From Syntrophobacter sp. DG_60 (GTDB lineage Bacteria > Desulfobacterota > Desulfofervidia > Desulfofervidales > DG-60), in contig LJNA01000087.1 of the NCBI GenBank assembly GCA_001304365.1, positions 1 through 6,813 on the forward strand: 6,813 nucleotides of DNA, read 5' to 3'. A program made the translations under genes and the position numbers. Position 1 is the stretch's first letter; each line of letters begins with the position of its first letter. This document shows, piece after piece, positions 6,207-6,813 of the stretch. Below the pieces are notes generated by a model. The model made no database searches and was not told the origin of the DNA. It saw only the letters and a list, made by a program, of their open reading frames with translations.

Positions 6207-6813
6207 CTATTTTACCTTTTCCAATTTTATCTCATTTTCTAGGGCGTAGACAATCAGCCCTAGGCAAGGTTTGTCAGGAAAGATAACCCTTAATGCGTCT
6301 TTATATGCCAACATCTGAGAAGTGTATTTTTTGCAAGATTCTAAAAAAAATTGAGTCTTATAATCCATTATTACTATCTTATCATCAAAAAGTACAAGTC
6401 TGTCCACCCTATAAAAAGCATTTTCTTTCCTTAAAAATATAGGACATTCGTTGAAGACAGCAGTTCCTCTAGAAAAATATGGTATAAGCTCCTCAGTATT
6501 TAATATATTTTCCACACGACTTCTAATGTCCTCAAACGCTCTATCTTCTAACATTAGTCCATATTTACTTTCCACTTTGTTTAATGCCAAATCAATTGTA
6601 TCTTTCTTCCTTTCTAAATCAATTGCCCTTATCTGGGCCATTGCATAATGAAATGCCTCACCAAAGACCTGGCTATAACCGCTTTCCTCTAAAGTGACCC
6701 TTTTTTCTTTAAAAGTGGATAAAGACTTTCTAGGCATTGCTGGATAATAGACCTTTAAAGGGGGTGGGGTAGGGGATGGATGGGGTTTAAACTCAGGCAA
6801 GGCCCCATAGGTC
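6207..6813 (-). CDS. PD-(D/E)XK nuclease domain, C-terminal end of a probable RecB/AddA-type helicase-nuclease (5' partial)
   Basis: The frame reads leftwards from the right edge to a TAG at 6209-6207 and has no stop at its upstream end (codons for Thr-Tyr-Gly-Ala precede the TTG at 6800). The gene therefore continues outside the window and the TTG should not be taken as its start. Counting from that TTG, there is a Pro-rich linker (3-20). The RecB-type nuclease module follows: GEAFHYAMA with His51, Y-R-V-D with Asp133, IMDYKT with Asp146 and Lys148 (the D-x-K pair), and Y-x-x-Q-M-x-x-Y with Gln162 and Tyr166. All expected catalytic positions are present, so the nuclease looks active. A proline-rich linker before such a domain is typical where it follows a UvrD/RecB-like superfamily 1 helicase in double-strand-break resection enzymes. 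A stand-alone Cas4/RecB-like nuclease is the alternative. It converges on the IHF gene with 2 bp between stop codons. Confidence 0.85.
   Translation of the reverse strand, partial: TYGALPEFKPHPSPTPPPLKVYYPAMPRKSLSTFKEKRVTLEESGYSQVFGEAFHYAMAQIRAIDLERKKDTIDLALNKVESKYGLMLEDRAFEDIRSRVENILNTEELIPYFSRGTAVFNECPIFLRKENAFYRVDRLVLFDDKIVIMDYKTQFFLESCKKYTSQMLAYKDALRVIFPDKPCLGLIVYALENEIKLEKVK

Noticed and set aside
6451..6648. 65-codon plus-strand open frame
   Set aside because: It is antisense to the nuclease domain, whose catalytic motifs show the minus strand is the coding one.
6798..6800. TTG as the start codon of the nuclease gene
   Set aside because: The frame remains open to the window edge and the sequence after the TTG is an interdomain proline-rich linker, so this is an internal Leu codon.

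Overview
This AT-rich bacterial window carries six genes. The genes are mostly chromosomal housekeeping, with two less ordinary genes set among them. The order pheT followed directly by an IHF-alpha-type gene is a proteobacterial arrangement (gamma- and deltaproteobacteria). Together with the low GC and Lys/Glu/Ile-rich proteins, this suggests a deltaproteobacterial / Desulfobacterota-like organism. That placement is an inference; nothing in the window fixes the taxon.

Layout. The left edge (1-395, +) is the 3' end of DNA topoisomerase I (topA), encoding its terminal zinc-ribbon repeats. After 26 bp comes a predicted membrane-anchored protein (422-1480, +). It has an unrecognised N-terminal domain, one transmembrane helix, and a C-terminal domain resembling the CIA30 / CBM11-like galactose-binding fold. 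An AT-rich gap of 419 bp follows, with no convincing gene. Next is a membrane-bound PAS-domain sensor histidine kinase (1900-3315, +) with no response regulator beside it. Its H-box and G1 box depart from consensus. A 223 bp gap leads to pheT (3539-5941, +), the phenylalanyl-tRNA synthetase beta subunit, which overlaps an IHF/HU-family gene (5938-6204, +) by 4 bp. Two base pairs further on, a convergent gene on the minus strand (6207 to beyond the right edge) ends. It encodes the C-terminal PD-(D/E)XK nuclease domain of what is probably a RecB/AddA-type helicase-nuclease.

How the genes relate. pheT and the IHF gene look translationally coupled and form one operon. pheS, normally directly upstream of pheT, is absent, so the catalytic alpha subunit must be encoded elsewhere. 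pheT has no visible Shine-Dalgarno sequence. A perfect TTGACA -35 box lies so close to the start codon that the mRNA could be nearly leaderless. topA and the membrane protein may be co-transcribed. The kinase appears to be a separate unit.

I see no mobile element, CRISPR array, tRNA, rRNA or defence island, and no clearly new multi-gene system. The points most worth a second look are the degenerate kinase motifs, the architecture of the CIA30-like membrane protein, and the split pheS/pheT arrangement with its unusual start.
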